Assembly (NCBI GenBank): GCA_023053575.1
Contig: JAKZAP010000010.1
Location: 16,453,225 to 16,517,224, forward strand
DNA length: 64,000 bases
Reading direction: 5' to 3'
Origin: Branchinecta lynchi
Taxonomy: Eukaryota > Arthropoda > Branchiopoda > Anostraca > Branchinectidae
Shown here: in pieces, positions 1 through 11,100 of the stretch
How positions within the stretch are numbered: the first letter of the stretch is position 1
Layout of the letters: every line of letters begins with the position of its first letter
Made by a program: the position numbers and the translations under genes
Notes under the pieces: model-generated
The model's database searches: none
What the model saw: the letters and a program-made list of their open reading frames with translations, nothing else
What the model was told of the DNA's origin: nothing

Positions 1-1354
1 CCCGCTTCGCTATCCGTTGGTTGTGATGGTTTGCCTCTTCCTCACGGAAACTAGTATATTACTGAAAAAAGACTACTGTCACGGCTTTTGCCGCGTCGCT
101 GTAATTAAGGGATAACTTCCGACATGGAGGTTAACAACAGAAAATAATACCGAGGGGGACACTGAAAATTAACTATCCGAGCCAAAGACGAGGTAGGTTA
201 TTAACAAAAAAAAAAATACCGAGCTCAGCCAGGTTGATGATTTATAATGACCGTCGAGCTTGTTACTCAGATACCATGTTATAAATTTTTCGAACAGACC
301 ACTAGCAATTAACCGTTCACCATGCATAAGATCCAATGACCCACAGTCAGTTATATTCCGATTATCTTCACACAGAAAGTTGGCGGTGGACAGGACATAT
401 CAACATCTCTCGAGGTGGGCATGACTTCATATCATCCTCGCCCGGAGGTTGATATGAAGTCATATCCACCACTGACTTTATATATAATATTTCCCTACCG
501 GAATATAACTGAATGAGGGCCATAGGGTGATCTGCATTACACACCTGTTCAAGGAAAGTTATTCTTCTTTATTTAGTAAGTTATTCTTCTTTATTTAGTT
601 TCTATTGTTATAACTCGATGGAAAGACAAAGTAGCGGAGTACAAACAAGCAAAAAACAACAACTTAACAAAAAGCTGCATGGCACAGCTTTTACTTTCGC
701 GGTTCTTACCGTCACTTTTTTGCAGTAACTGTTTTTGTTTTCGCGTTTTGACCGGACACCCGAGGTAGACCTGCAATCCCTTCCCAGGGATGACAAATTC
801 CCGCCTGAGGTAAAAAATGTCCTGAAATCGGTATGTCACCGAACCATTGCTCAAATATAAGGTACAATTTTATTAACAACAGTGAAAGAAACTCAAGTTC
901 CACGAAAGCGACAGACATGCCAGCGGCATAAGAAAATACGCTTCGTTAATTTTGATTGGTTTGTAAAATGAATAAGACTCTAGCCCAGTGCCATAAAAAC
1001 TAACTAACAATACCAACACGAGAATTTTCGGAGAACAGACATACAACGAATGGCATACAAAAGCTTGCGGCAATAGTCTTGTCTTACTCCAACTATAAAC
1101 AAAAATGAGTCAGAAAGCTCAGAGAGAAAAAATGTAATTGCGAAGTAACATTAAACAAGTGCGCAAGTGCCCAAACGTGGAGTGTGAACGTAAAATGTTT
1201 ATCCTACCTTATATACAAATACAAATAGCGTTAGAACCAAGACATTTCACATCTCCAATAACCAAACAAGTATTGAAATAACCCAATCCCACTTTAAAAG
1301 CTTTTAATTTAGACAAACCGCAAGAACAGTTTCAATTTCAATACTGAATGTCTT
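1..1354. other. No gene recognised; AT-rich non-coding sequence
   Basis: Only short open frames with no family resemblance. The DHX35 C-terminal exon was looked for on the minus strand and not found. A perfect 14-bp inverted repeat (421-434 with 450-463, ATGACTTCATATCA) forms a hairpin. Confidence 0.5.
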
Positions 1355-1700
1355 TTATTCAAACAATGTTTACAACGGATACGTCAGCTACGGTTCTTCA
1401 TCAGCGATATTTCGGCCCTTCTTGGCAAGGGTCCTCGTCAGGCTGCCAATCCTCTGGTTCAACTTCGGGGAAGGAAACAAACCTGTATTATTTTTTACAG
1501 TTTTTTTTTATTAATTGGCATTTTGATTACAGGTTTGTTTCCTTCCCCGAATTTGAACCAGAGGATTGACAGCCTGACGAGGGCCCTTGCCAAGAAGGGC
1601 CGAAATATCGCTGATGAAGAATCGTAGCTGACGTATCCGTTGTAAACATTGTTTGAATAAATGTTTCAAAGTCAGTTTTGGGCTCAGCGAATATTTATCT
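1355..1700. mobile_element. Family C fold-back element, copy 1
   Basis: Two arms of about 133 bp, 1355-1487 and roughly 1525-1660, are near-perfect reverse complements, including CGGATACGTCAGCT and GGCCCTTCTTGGCAAGGG. A 40-bp tail follows the right arm. The 13-bp direct repeat TACTGAATGTCTT flanks the unit (about 1342-1354 and 1701-1713), as a target duplication would. No transposase. Confidence 0.8.
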
Positions 1701-1704
1701 ACTG

Positions 1705-4555
1705 AATGTCTTGCCAGCCAGTCCTACAGCCTGGACGTTCTTTGCGTATCAGCGACTCGTATAAATTGAGTGCTCGACAACCACATGATCTTGACATCGT
1801 CGGACGAGACACAGTTCACCTTCCGGAATTCAGGCGCGTCATTCGGCTCTGGCAAAGCCGGCGTGGGCTTCATTGTCAGTCCGGAGGCCAACAAATCTCG
1901 TCTGGAATGGATTCCCGTTTTCGACCGTCTGGACCCTCAAAGGAGAGTTTTTCAATGTGACCATCATACCCGCCTACGCTCCAGCTATAGACTCATCCTA
2001 CGCATCAATATACCACTTTCACCAAGAACTAGCCAAGCAAGTCCGGGAAACACCCAACAGGGGTCTCCTGATAATTGCTGCAGATCTTAACGCCCACGTT
2101 GGCAAGTTCTGACGCCGACCCAAGTGTTGGACGGTTTGGCTTCGGAGCAAGATGTGGAAGGGGTGTTAGGCTTGTGCAGTTCGCTACTCGTAACAGCCTT
2201 ACGATAGCAAACTCGCTCTTCAAACACAAAACCTCACACAAAGTCACTTGGCGGTCCCGAGATGGCAGAGCACAATCTGTTCTGGACTTCTTCTTGGTGT
2301 CAAGCCGCTGGATCAGCTCCGTCCAAGACTGTAGGGCATACCGCGGTGCCAATACTGGGTCAAAGAGCGGTTCAGACCACGCACTTGTCAAAATGACGAT
2401 CAAGCTCAGACTCGTCACCAGGAAGCGGATCCCCCCACCGCCAAAATACGACATCACACGTCTTGAAGACAGAAGCATTCTAGAAAGGTTCCGATTGGTC
2501 CTCTCCAACCGTTTCTCTCTGCTGGACCCCAATGAAGAAGACGAAAGTCCCGATACTCATGATGCCGAAATGTCGTGGGCTAGCCTCCGCGAAAATATTC
2601 GAAATACGGCTGAGGAAGTTCTTGGACGCAGGAACCGGAGAAGGTCAAAGTGGATTTCCGACCGAACGACACAGATTGCTGCGAGCAAGCAAGCCGTTAG
2701 TAACACAAACTCGGCGGAGCTCAAGGCCCTTCGGAAGGAATACTACAGGTTATCGCGACGGGATAGGCAGAAGTACTAGGATCGTATCGCAGACAAGGTG
2801 GAGAAGCCGCAAAGAAGTCAGATTCAAGGAAGCTATTCCAGCTCCTTAAAGAAGCAACTGGCATAGGAGTCCTGCTTACGAACAAGAACGACGTCGTCGA
2901 GCAATGGAAGGACCACTTTCAGAAAATCCTGAACCCGATGGTTGCTCCAACTACTTCTCAGTAAACACCGATCCCCGGAGCATTTCTGAAATGCAAGAAG
3001 CTGCTAAACAGCTGAAAAACCACAAGTCTACTGGCCCTGATTCTATCCCAGCCGAAATCTTCAAAGCTGGGGTTCCGGGACTAATGGAAAACTCCACAGC
3101 CTCTTCGGTACAATCTGGGAAACGAAGGTATTCCCCCAGGATTGGAAAGACTCTATCATCATTCCGATTTTCAAAAAAGGAGACAGAACATATTGCAAGA
3201 ACTACCGCGGTATCTGCCTGATCAGCATAGCTGCCAAGATATTCTGTGTAATTCTCCACAACCGATTCTGGACACAGACGAACGTGAGAACTAGGCCGAT
3301 CCAGGCAGGCTTCCGGCCAGGGATGGGCTGCATTGTCCAGCTCTTCACCCTTCGACAAATCCAAGAACATCGAGCCAAGCACCAGCAAATCTCTGTCGCG
3401 GTTTTTATCGATTTCATCACTGCTTTCGACTCAGTGGTGCTGGATGGAATCTGGAGAACTATGACTGATGACGGCATACCCAACAAAATCGTCCGTCTCA
3501 TCCAAGCATACTACCAGCATCCTAGGTCCCAAACCCAAATCGGCGGAGAACTGTCATCGCTTTTTGATATTGACTACGGCGTAAGCCAGGGCTGCGTACT
3601 ATCGCCCACGCTCTTCCACTTCGTCATCGACTGGATTATGAGAAGGGCTATGTAGAACCATGCGGGTATCGAAGTCAGCCCCGAGTTCTCCGTGACTGAC
3701 CTCGCTTACGCTGATGACATTGGCCTGATCTCGGACTCAGCAGCCCAGGCCCAAAGGATGCTGGATGATGTATCAAAGGAAGCGGAACAATTAGTGCTCA
3801 GAATCCGCTCTAAAAAAAAAAAAAAAGTACATTTCCAACGAACCGTCGGATTAGGGCATCAAGCTGACCCAGTGTCCCATAGAGACGGTTGACAAGTTCA
3901 AATACCTTGGCTCACACATCAACGTGGCAGGAAGCAGCAGTGAGGAAACCCTGGCCCGAATATCAGCTGTTAACGGCGTTTCGCTCAGCTAAAAAAGGGT
4001 CTGTGGAATCGCAGAGGCATCAGTCGAAACACAAAGGTTAGAGTTTACGAAGCCATGGTCAGATCCACCCTTCTTTACGGGTCGGAAACATGGCCAATAA
4101 AAGCTGACGAGGCCCAATCTCTTAATGTATTCGACCATGGATGCCTCCGAAAAATCCTGGGAGTGACACTCCGAGACCGTCTCAGTAACAACGAAATAAG
4201 GAGACGGTCCTCCCGAAAATACGATGCAGCCTCATTAGCGAAGAAACGCCGATTGTCCTGGTTCGGCCACGTGAGCAGAAGAGAAGGTTCCACCCTGGCG
4301 ACGAAAGCTCTGCTCGCAACCCCGATGCCCGGTTGGAAGAAACTCCGGGGAGATCAGCGTAAAACGCGGCTGAGCACCCTCAAGGAAGAACTCGAGCCCA
4401 TCGGAGGCTTCCGCCGGCATGGGAGGAGATGGGATCCCTACTAGCTTCAAATCTCGATGCCATTCACCGAAGACCGAGATCCATGGCATACCTTGGTCGG
4501 TCAGCTGCTCTCGCCAGGGAGAGCTGCGGTCCTGACACAAGTACAAGTACAAGTA
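1705..4555 (+). mobile_element. Decayed RTE-like LINE (endonuclease and reverse transcriptase)
   Basis: A degenerate non-LTR retrotransposon broken by frameshifts and stops. Recognisable in order: endonuclease pieces (LLIIAADLNAHVG near 2070-2106; GSDHALV near 2370), RT (TGPDSIPAEIFKAG near 3030; FIDFITAFDSV near 3405; GVSQGCVLSPTLF near 3580; LAYADDIGL near 3700) and the C-terminal SETWPIKADEAQSLNVFDHG block near 4080. A run of about 15 A near 3812 sits at one frame break. The 3' end carries CAAGTA-type tandem units (4537-4555), typical of RTE-like elements. The N-terminal endonuclease start is missing. Clade placement is inference. Confidence 0.85.
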
Positions 4556-5766
4556 AGTAGTACAACCAGATAGCGAGGAGGCTACTATAATTTTGCGAAA
4601 TATTTTAAAGGCTGACTACGACATCACATATATGTCCGTGCCCCGATAACTCGCAAACGGAGTGGTATATTTCCCCTGAAGTTGGTACGTCGTAGTGCGT
4701 CCACTTTGAATTTAGACTACAAAAAGATAGTGCAATCAGGCGCACCATACAGTGCTTACAAAGCCTGTTTATGCGCAAACCTTACTCCGCAAGCCCAATT
4801 AAAAAAATAAACCTGTTTCTTTTTAAGATAAGGAGATTTTTGCACAAAACCAGATAGGATAGTGTTGAAACCGACACAGGCGACATTTTCGAAAATCAGC
4901 TTGTTTTCAGCGCCACAGAGTGAAAATCACGATTTGCTAATGGCATTTATGTCACTCTGACAAGTCCGAAACATACGACTGTCATTCTAACAAGCTTAAA
5001 ACACACGTCATTTCGTAACGTAATGACTTGTGGGAAATCTCCATACAACCATACGACCAGAAATAGGTCATTTGCTGTCGAAATTCACGTAACTGCCTCA
5101 TATAGCAGGCCCAAAACTTACGATTGTCTCTAATGTACGACTAGAAAATCTCTTCATAAAATACGACAAGAAAAGGGTCATTTTTAGGGAAAATTCGCGG
5201 TTGATGTCATTCTGGCAAGTTTCATACGACTGTGATTCTGACAAACTAAGAACACAAAACTGTGGATCTGACAAGCTTCAAAACATACTACTAAAATCTC
5301 TATGGAACAATAAGGCCAGAATAGGTCACTTGAAGGCGAAGTTCACGATTAGCCAACTGTTTTGTCTGCCTTTATCTGGCAAGGTCAAAACTTACAACTA
5401 CTCTTTAATTTACGACTAGAGAATCCCTTCGTAAAGTAGCCTACAACAAGAAACGGGTCTTTTCCGGCGAAATTCGTGGTTGATGTCATTCTGGCAAGCT
5501 CAAACATACGACTTTCAGTCTGGAAAACTCAATACACACAAGTTTGAATCTGAAAACATACGAATATAGAAATTTCTTCGTAGCCATACGACTAAAAAAT
5601 CTGATTTCTGGTTAAAATTCACGTTTCGTAACTGCCTGCCTGTCACTCTGGAAAGCTCAAAGCATATGACTGTCATACAGACAAACCAAAAACATACGCC
5701 TGAGAGTAGATTCTCTGGAGCATGGGGGGGGGGGGTGACCCCCCCCCCCTTCGAAGCGCCCCTGCT
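4556..5766. repeat. Degenerate tandem-repeat element ending CGCCCCTG (family G-like)
   Basis: Contains repeated variants of CATACGACTGTCATTCTGAC and of the phrase with TACGACTAGAAAATC and AAATTCACG, spaced irregularly by about 90-250 bp. The right end is a G-run/C-run hairpin (5725-5749) followed by CTTCGAAGCGCCCCTG, resembling the family G terminus. The left end is not defined. No coding capacity seen. Confidence 0.55.
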
Positions 5767-5839
5767 AATGTCACAACTAAACCCCAATAAACATGACATG
5801 CGAGGGACAAACATAATTTTGGATATCTCTGTTTTTTAC

Positions 5840-6745
5840 CCCAAAACGTAAGTGGACCTATGACATCGCAAAAGTTGTCCGTCTGTCTGTGAGCACGATA
5901 ACCCTCGGAGAGAACGAGATATTTTGATGAAACTTCGTGTGAGGATTCTTTAGGTCAATGGTAAGGTCAAGTTTGTAGATGAGCTCTGTAGTCCAACATT
6001 TAGGGCTGGGGGTGGGGTTTCAAATTGAGGGGCAAAACAAATATTTTTAAAAGCTATTGAGATAGTTGGTTTATGGGTAAGGAGACATGCTGAATCCCAA
6101 TATAAAATTATTTTCTTGCCAGACAAGTAGTTCACCCAGAATCCGGCGAAAACCGGACACGAAGTTTGTCGGCCAATTTTCGGCTATAGCAGTCCATATC
6201 CCTTTATTCTCAAGCCGGTATAGCTCTGCGCACGTGGATGACGACATTCATTTGTTTATTCTATGAACGTCGGAGATCTAGTGTAATCGAAGGTCGAAGG
6301 GGTTGATATGTAATTTTCAAACGAGGAAATATGTTGTTCAAGCGAGGACGTTGTTTCAATGAGGATTCACTGGTAAAGTACGGGTCAAGTTCGCAGATGG
6401 GTCCTTTAGTCCTATCTCTAGAGGCAGAGGAGGGGTTTCTTAATTTACGGTAAAAACATGTTTGTTTTTTAAGCTAATAAGACATTCATTGAGGGGGTAA
6501 GGAGGCCAACTGAATCAACATCTGAACTTAGTTTTCTTGCTGGACAAATGGTTCATCACCATTTCGGCTGAAACTGGGAATTTGGTTGAAGCTCAAAGTT
6601 GTTTCTGAAATCGATTAGACATTCGGTATCGGGGCAAGGAGACATGCTGAATCCGTTTCTGAACTTTATTTTACCAGTAAAAATATTCAAGGAATCTGAC
6701 TAAGACTAAATGGCAAAGACATGACCCAACTGCTTGAATCAAATG
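5840..6745 (-). mobile_element. Family B element, copy 1 (reverse, degenerate)
   Basis: Begins CCCCAAAACGTAAGTGGA with the GACATCGCAAAAGTTGTCCGTC block, then degenerate 130-140-bp units containing GTTCA-CC and CCGGCGAAAACCGG, and ends near AGACATGACCCAA, as in the other family B copies. The terminal TGGGATCCCA is eroded. Confidence 0.65.
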
Positions 6746-7464
6746 TTAGATTCACACTAAACACTGGCAACCAGTTTTCTCAATTTCGTGCTAATTTTTT
6801 CTGCCCAAATTTTACGTAGTTTCAACCCATCATTTATTTTTGGTCATATCTTTTAAGTATATTAGTTAATTTGTCTTGTTTTTGTGTAATTTGTAAATAG
6901 GTTCAAGGTTAAGGTTCAAGGTTATCTTTATTTGCAAAAAAAAAAGTCTATCATTATCACTTTCCGCTGCTGAGAGCAGAGCTCGAGTGCATACAGAAAA
7001 AATAAATAAAATCAAATTAACTTAAACATGAAGAATCATACCCAATAACATCCATCCGCTATATAATCATACAGCTAACCGAGAGCAAGGCCAAGGCACA
7101 TTCACAATTAAACAAAAGTAAATATATAAATAATAATTAAAATTAAACAAGGATGGGAACGTCGATTGACTTTATATAAATAACAAGAGAAGAAATATTT
7201 ATTCCTCTTCTAGCTTTCAGCTATTTGGAAATAAATTTGACTGGTTGATTGACTGATTGATTTAGCCACAAACCTCAACAATTAAATCCGACAAAAAGAA
7301 GAAGTTCAGTTGGTTCATAAACGAAAAGTAAACAAAGCAGATGAATATTTGGCAGTGTTTATTTCTTTCAATTAACTGTTTTGAGGTTGTTTATGATTAC
7401 TCACTAAAAATCCGCCACACATTTTCAAGCGACAAAGGTGTGTCCGTTAGGGTGAGAGACTACA
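6746..7464. repeat. Retroposon 3' end on minus strand, otherwise unassigned
   Basis: Positions 6900-6930 hold AAGGTTCAAGGTT units, the reverse complement of a tail of repeated CCTTGAA. The same tail occurs on the plus strand at 24343-24366. The remainder is AT-rich with no coding signal. Confidence 0.45.
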
Positions 7465-7759
7465 CACTGTCAGAAGTTTCATAACAGATAACAGGATGCG
7501 CGGTTTCAACAGATAACAGTTAGATTGTTTTAAGTTGTTATTTTTTTTTTCAAATGTTAGGCATTAAAGCGTTGTTCATCCGTGATGAGACTAAAGAGCC
7601 GAAACAAAACCGAAAAAACATCGGCTAACTTTTTTTGTTTGTCATAATGGTATCAGAAAAGTTCAATGCAAAACGTTTGGACCAAACATATAACATACCA
7701 AGTGTTTTCTGTTGAAACTGCATACTCTTGTGTTATCTGTGTGCAAACGTCTGACAGTG
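7465..7759. mobile_element. CACTGTCAG-ended MITE, copy 1
   Basis: Inverted ends CACTGTCAGAAGTTT and AAACGTCTGACAGTG, each followed inward by an AACAGATAACA-type motif. A second copy lies at 59721-60052. No transposase; no clear target duplication. Confidence 0.7.
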
Positions 7760-7840
7760 CAGCAATGTTTTTTTCTCCAATTCTCCACGGCGTCAAATAT
7801 CTCCTTGATTAAAATGAAACGAAAAGTGAAACAAACTTAC

Positions 7841-8149
7841 CCCTACTGCTGACGACTGGAATCTGAAACTTCCTCAGTATGCCCAGCAGTTGCTGTTTGA
7901 TCTTCGCCGCTCTTTTCAGGGCCTTACTGTTCAGAAAATGTTGGCTGCACCACTGCGACGACTCGCCACTTTCCTCGTAGTCACTAAAAACGTTAAGCAT
8001 TGTGACGAGATCCCCTTCCGCCACTTTGTACACTCTCTGACATTTTCTAGCCCGATTTAAATCATCACTACTGCGCGGAGTTAGAAATATGGTTTCTACT
8101 TGTAACATGGCAATGATAGAGGTTATTTCTTCGCTGCAACCGAAACCTC
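7841..8149 (-). CDS. DHX35: DHX35 exon, ratchet domain; last one found
   Basis: Acceptor CTTCTTTTTAG. Encodes [28 protein letters not shown] and [15 protein letters not shown], matching the DHX35 ratchet domain. Ends with a strong donor G/GTAAGTTT in phase 1. The partner exon for the OB-fold was not found in 1-7840. Confidence 0.9.
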
Positions 8150-11100
8150 CTAAAAAGAAGAAAAAGGTCACGTTTCCGTCGAGCGCTTTCGCATTTGAGG
8201 GTTAAATTTGTTGGGGGTGGGTTGGTACCGCTTCCTGGTATCCTGAAATCTACGAACCTCAAATGATCGTAGAAGTATGTAAATATGTTACTGGAGCGTT
8301 TAGACTCAGGAAAGAAAGTTTAGCCTAGTTTGTGTACCATAATATCTCCAGAGATGTAACAGTTTATTTGTGAAGTGACAAATGTATTGAGTTTTGTATG
8401 TCCTTTTGGCTTAATAAACAAACGTTATTATCATTATGACTCGAATTCGTTGGAGAGATTGCAATTCCGAGCCCTCCTTGTTACTTCAAAAATCGCCAAA
8501 GGTGCCATACATTGAGCTTCTTCGGAGTTTCAAGCTGGAATCTTTGGCCCAACGTCGGAAAAAAATGTGCCTTAAATTTGGAGTCAAGACGGTTGAGAAT
8601 CCTCGACTGTGGGACATTTTTCCGCCTGAGTTTGAACCCGACCTGGACCTGCGCGAATGGTTTCGGAGCCCATTCCTAAGTTACATCCTGTTTCTGCATC
8701 TTATGACCGATACAAAAAAAGCTTCGTACCGTCATTCGTCGAAATGTATAACTCATCGTATTTCTTGTATAACTCATCGTAATTCTTGCTTATTTTATAA
8801 TTGCTTGAATCCTAGTTTTGATATACGTGTAATGTGACGTCATTCGTCGAACTGCATAATTCGTCGTAACTCCTGTTTATATTATAGTTATTTGATTTTT
8901 AGTTTGATATAAGTGTAATTGTGAATGATCACTTACAGTGATTCGAATTTTATATAAGTTTATTATTTATGACAAAATTATGACGAAGATGTTGATGTTA
9001 TTATATTCATGACGAAAAATCCAATGTTCGGCTTGCCCGTTAAGGAATTTTGAAAATAAATTAAAATTGAATTGAATTGACTGTTATTCGGAGTTATTTC
9101 TTCCCTCAGACGAATCTAACCAACTGATCGAGTTGTCTCCAATTCTTAAAGCTTTCATCAACGTTTTTGCTAGTTTTCAAGACGCTTTCTAACCTAGCCT
9201 ATACCTGTATCGCTTATTAACATGGCACACCCAGACAAAACGTGCGTCATTTGCTAGAAAAGAGGTTTCGTCAAGAGTCAATCTCACCCAATTCATTTGT
9301 TTCCCAAAATTAGCTTAAAAAATAACAAAATTAGCTATTTCTAATTATTTCTAGGGAATAGATTTTAATGTCTTTGTTCAATTGTCACCTAACATTAATT
9401 TCTGACGTCATTCGCCTGCACACCGATTGGCATCTGACCTGAGTTTAACAGGATTTTAAACAGGGTGAAGTCGTCAACCACTTCCTGCAAGGAAAGGGGA
9501 CCGAGTAAATCTATGCTCCGTCATACAGTGGTATCACTTGTTCTTGCTTGTTGGTGAACAACTACTGGAATAAAATGCATCTTAATGATGCAAAATAATT
9601 AAACATCTATGCTCCGTCAAACAGAGTAGTATTACTTGTTCTTGATTATTTCTGAACAATTACCCCGTATGGAAATAATTCAAGTCATCGTTTCATGGGA
9701 CATCTTTCCAATCATAAACAATTGAAAACAATTGGAAACGAACGTAAACAATTGTTTTTTTACGATTGGAAATAATCGGTTTCAATCGTAAAAATACAAT
9801 CGCTGAAAACTGTTTCCAATCGTCAACAACTGTTTCCAATCGTAAAAAAAAACAATTATTTACGATCTTTTCCAGTTCTTTTCAATCGTTTACGATGGAA
9901 ATATGTCCCATAATACGATGAATTGAATTATTTCCATACAGACAGGAGAAAATGATAAAAAAAAACTACTCTCCATCCAACAGTACTATTACTTGTTCTT
10001 GCTTATTTCTGAAGAACTACAGAAATGAAATGCATCTTAATTTCTTATCGGGTTCATTTATTTCCAAAAATTAGCCTCTTAGCCTTCTACCTGAATTGAG
10101 CAGCATTTTCCCTAGAACAGGGTCCATTGGCAGTTCCGCCAGGTGAAACCCAAACGGCACCGTCAGGTTACACTTCTCATCTAGGGCACCAAGGGCATAA
10201 AGCTGTTCTAGGGCCGCTGACATATTTATCGAGGGGGGAGGGGAGGGGTAGTCGAAACGAAGGACATTCTGGATCCCAAGAGCTTTCAGCTGAAGTATAA
10301 CTTGGTTAATGTTCGTGCGCTGCATTTCTGGTGGTAGACTGTCCAAGAGAGATGTATAGGCTTCTTCTGTATAGAGCCTAAAAAAACAGACTAGAATTAA
10401 TAAAGAATTAACAATCTCAAGAATATCCAGTTTGTGTCATAGAGACATGACGCTAAAAGCCAGGCGTCACCTTCCAGAGTACTAGCTAAATGGGTTTTCG
10501 ATAGCCAACTCCTCCGGACACCATCAAAACGATGCTAGCCAATTTGGCTATTATTCAAAAATCGCAGATTTCGCTCACACCTTGCTTAACAATTCAAACT
10601 CTCAATTACCCTTTCCCCTTTTCAAATTCTCTCAATTCTCCCCTTTTCCCATACCCTGTCCATTCGCATATTTCTTTTGCTTAGTTAACCTGTTGCTTCA
10701 GATTCAGGAATCTGAGGTGTCGGTACACCATCAAAACGATGCTAGCCAATTTAGCTATTATTCAAAATTCGCAGCTTTCGCTAATTCAAACTCTCAATCA
10801 CCCCTTTCCCCTTTTCAAATTCTCTCAATTCCTCACTTTTCCCATACCATCCATTCGCATATCTCTTTTGCTTCGTAAACCTGTTGCTTCAGATTCAGGA
10901 ATCTGAGGTGTCCAACTTCCAGGACTCGACATTCCCGGTCTGGATCTGGACCCATCCGTATCCATCTCAATGAAAACGTATGTCTGGAATCAGGAAGAAT
11001 AAGACCAAAGGTGTCGATGGGATCCCAAAAATCTAATATTTGATCCAGACAATTGGGTCTTGTCTTAGCGCCATGTCTAGTCTTCGCCAGGCTACATCAG

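Noticed and set aside
2029..2532. 167-codon minus-strand frame
   Set aside because: Antisense shadow of the RTE-like LINE endonuclease region at 1770-2780.
9660..9940. Repeated ~17-base units with spacers, superficially CRISPR-like
   Set aside because: Units are inverted, degenerate and inside a TIR element in a eukaryotic intron; no cas genes.
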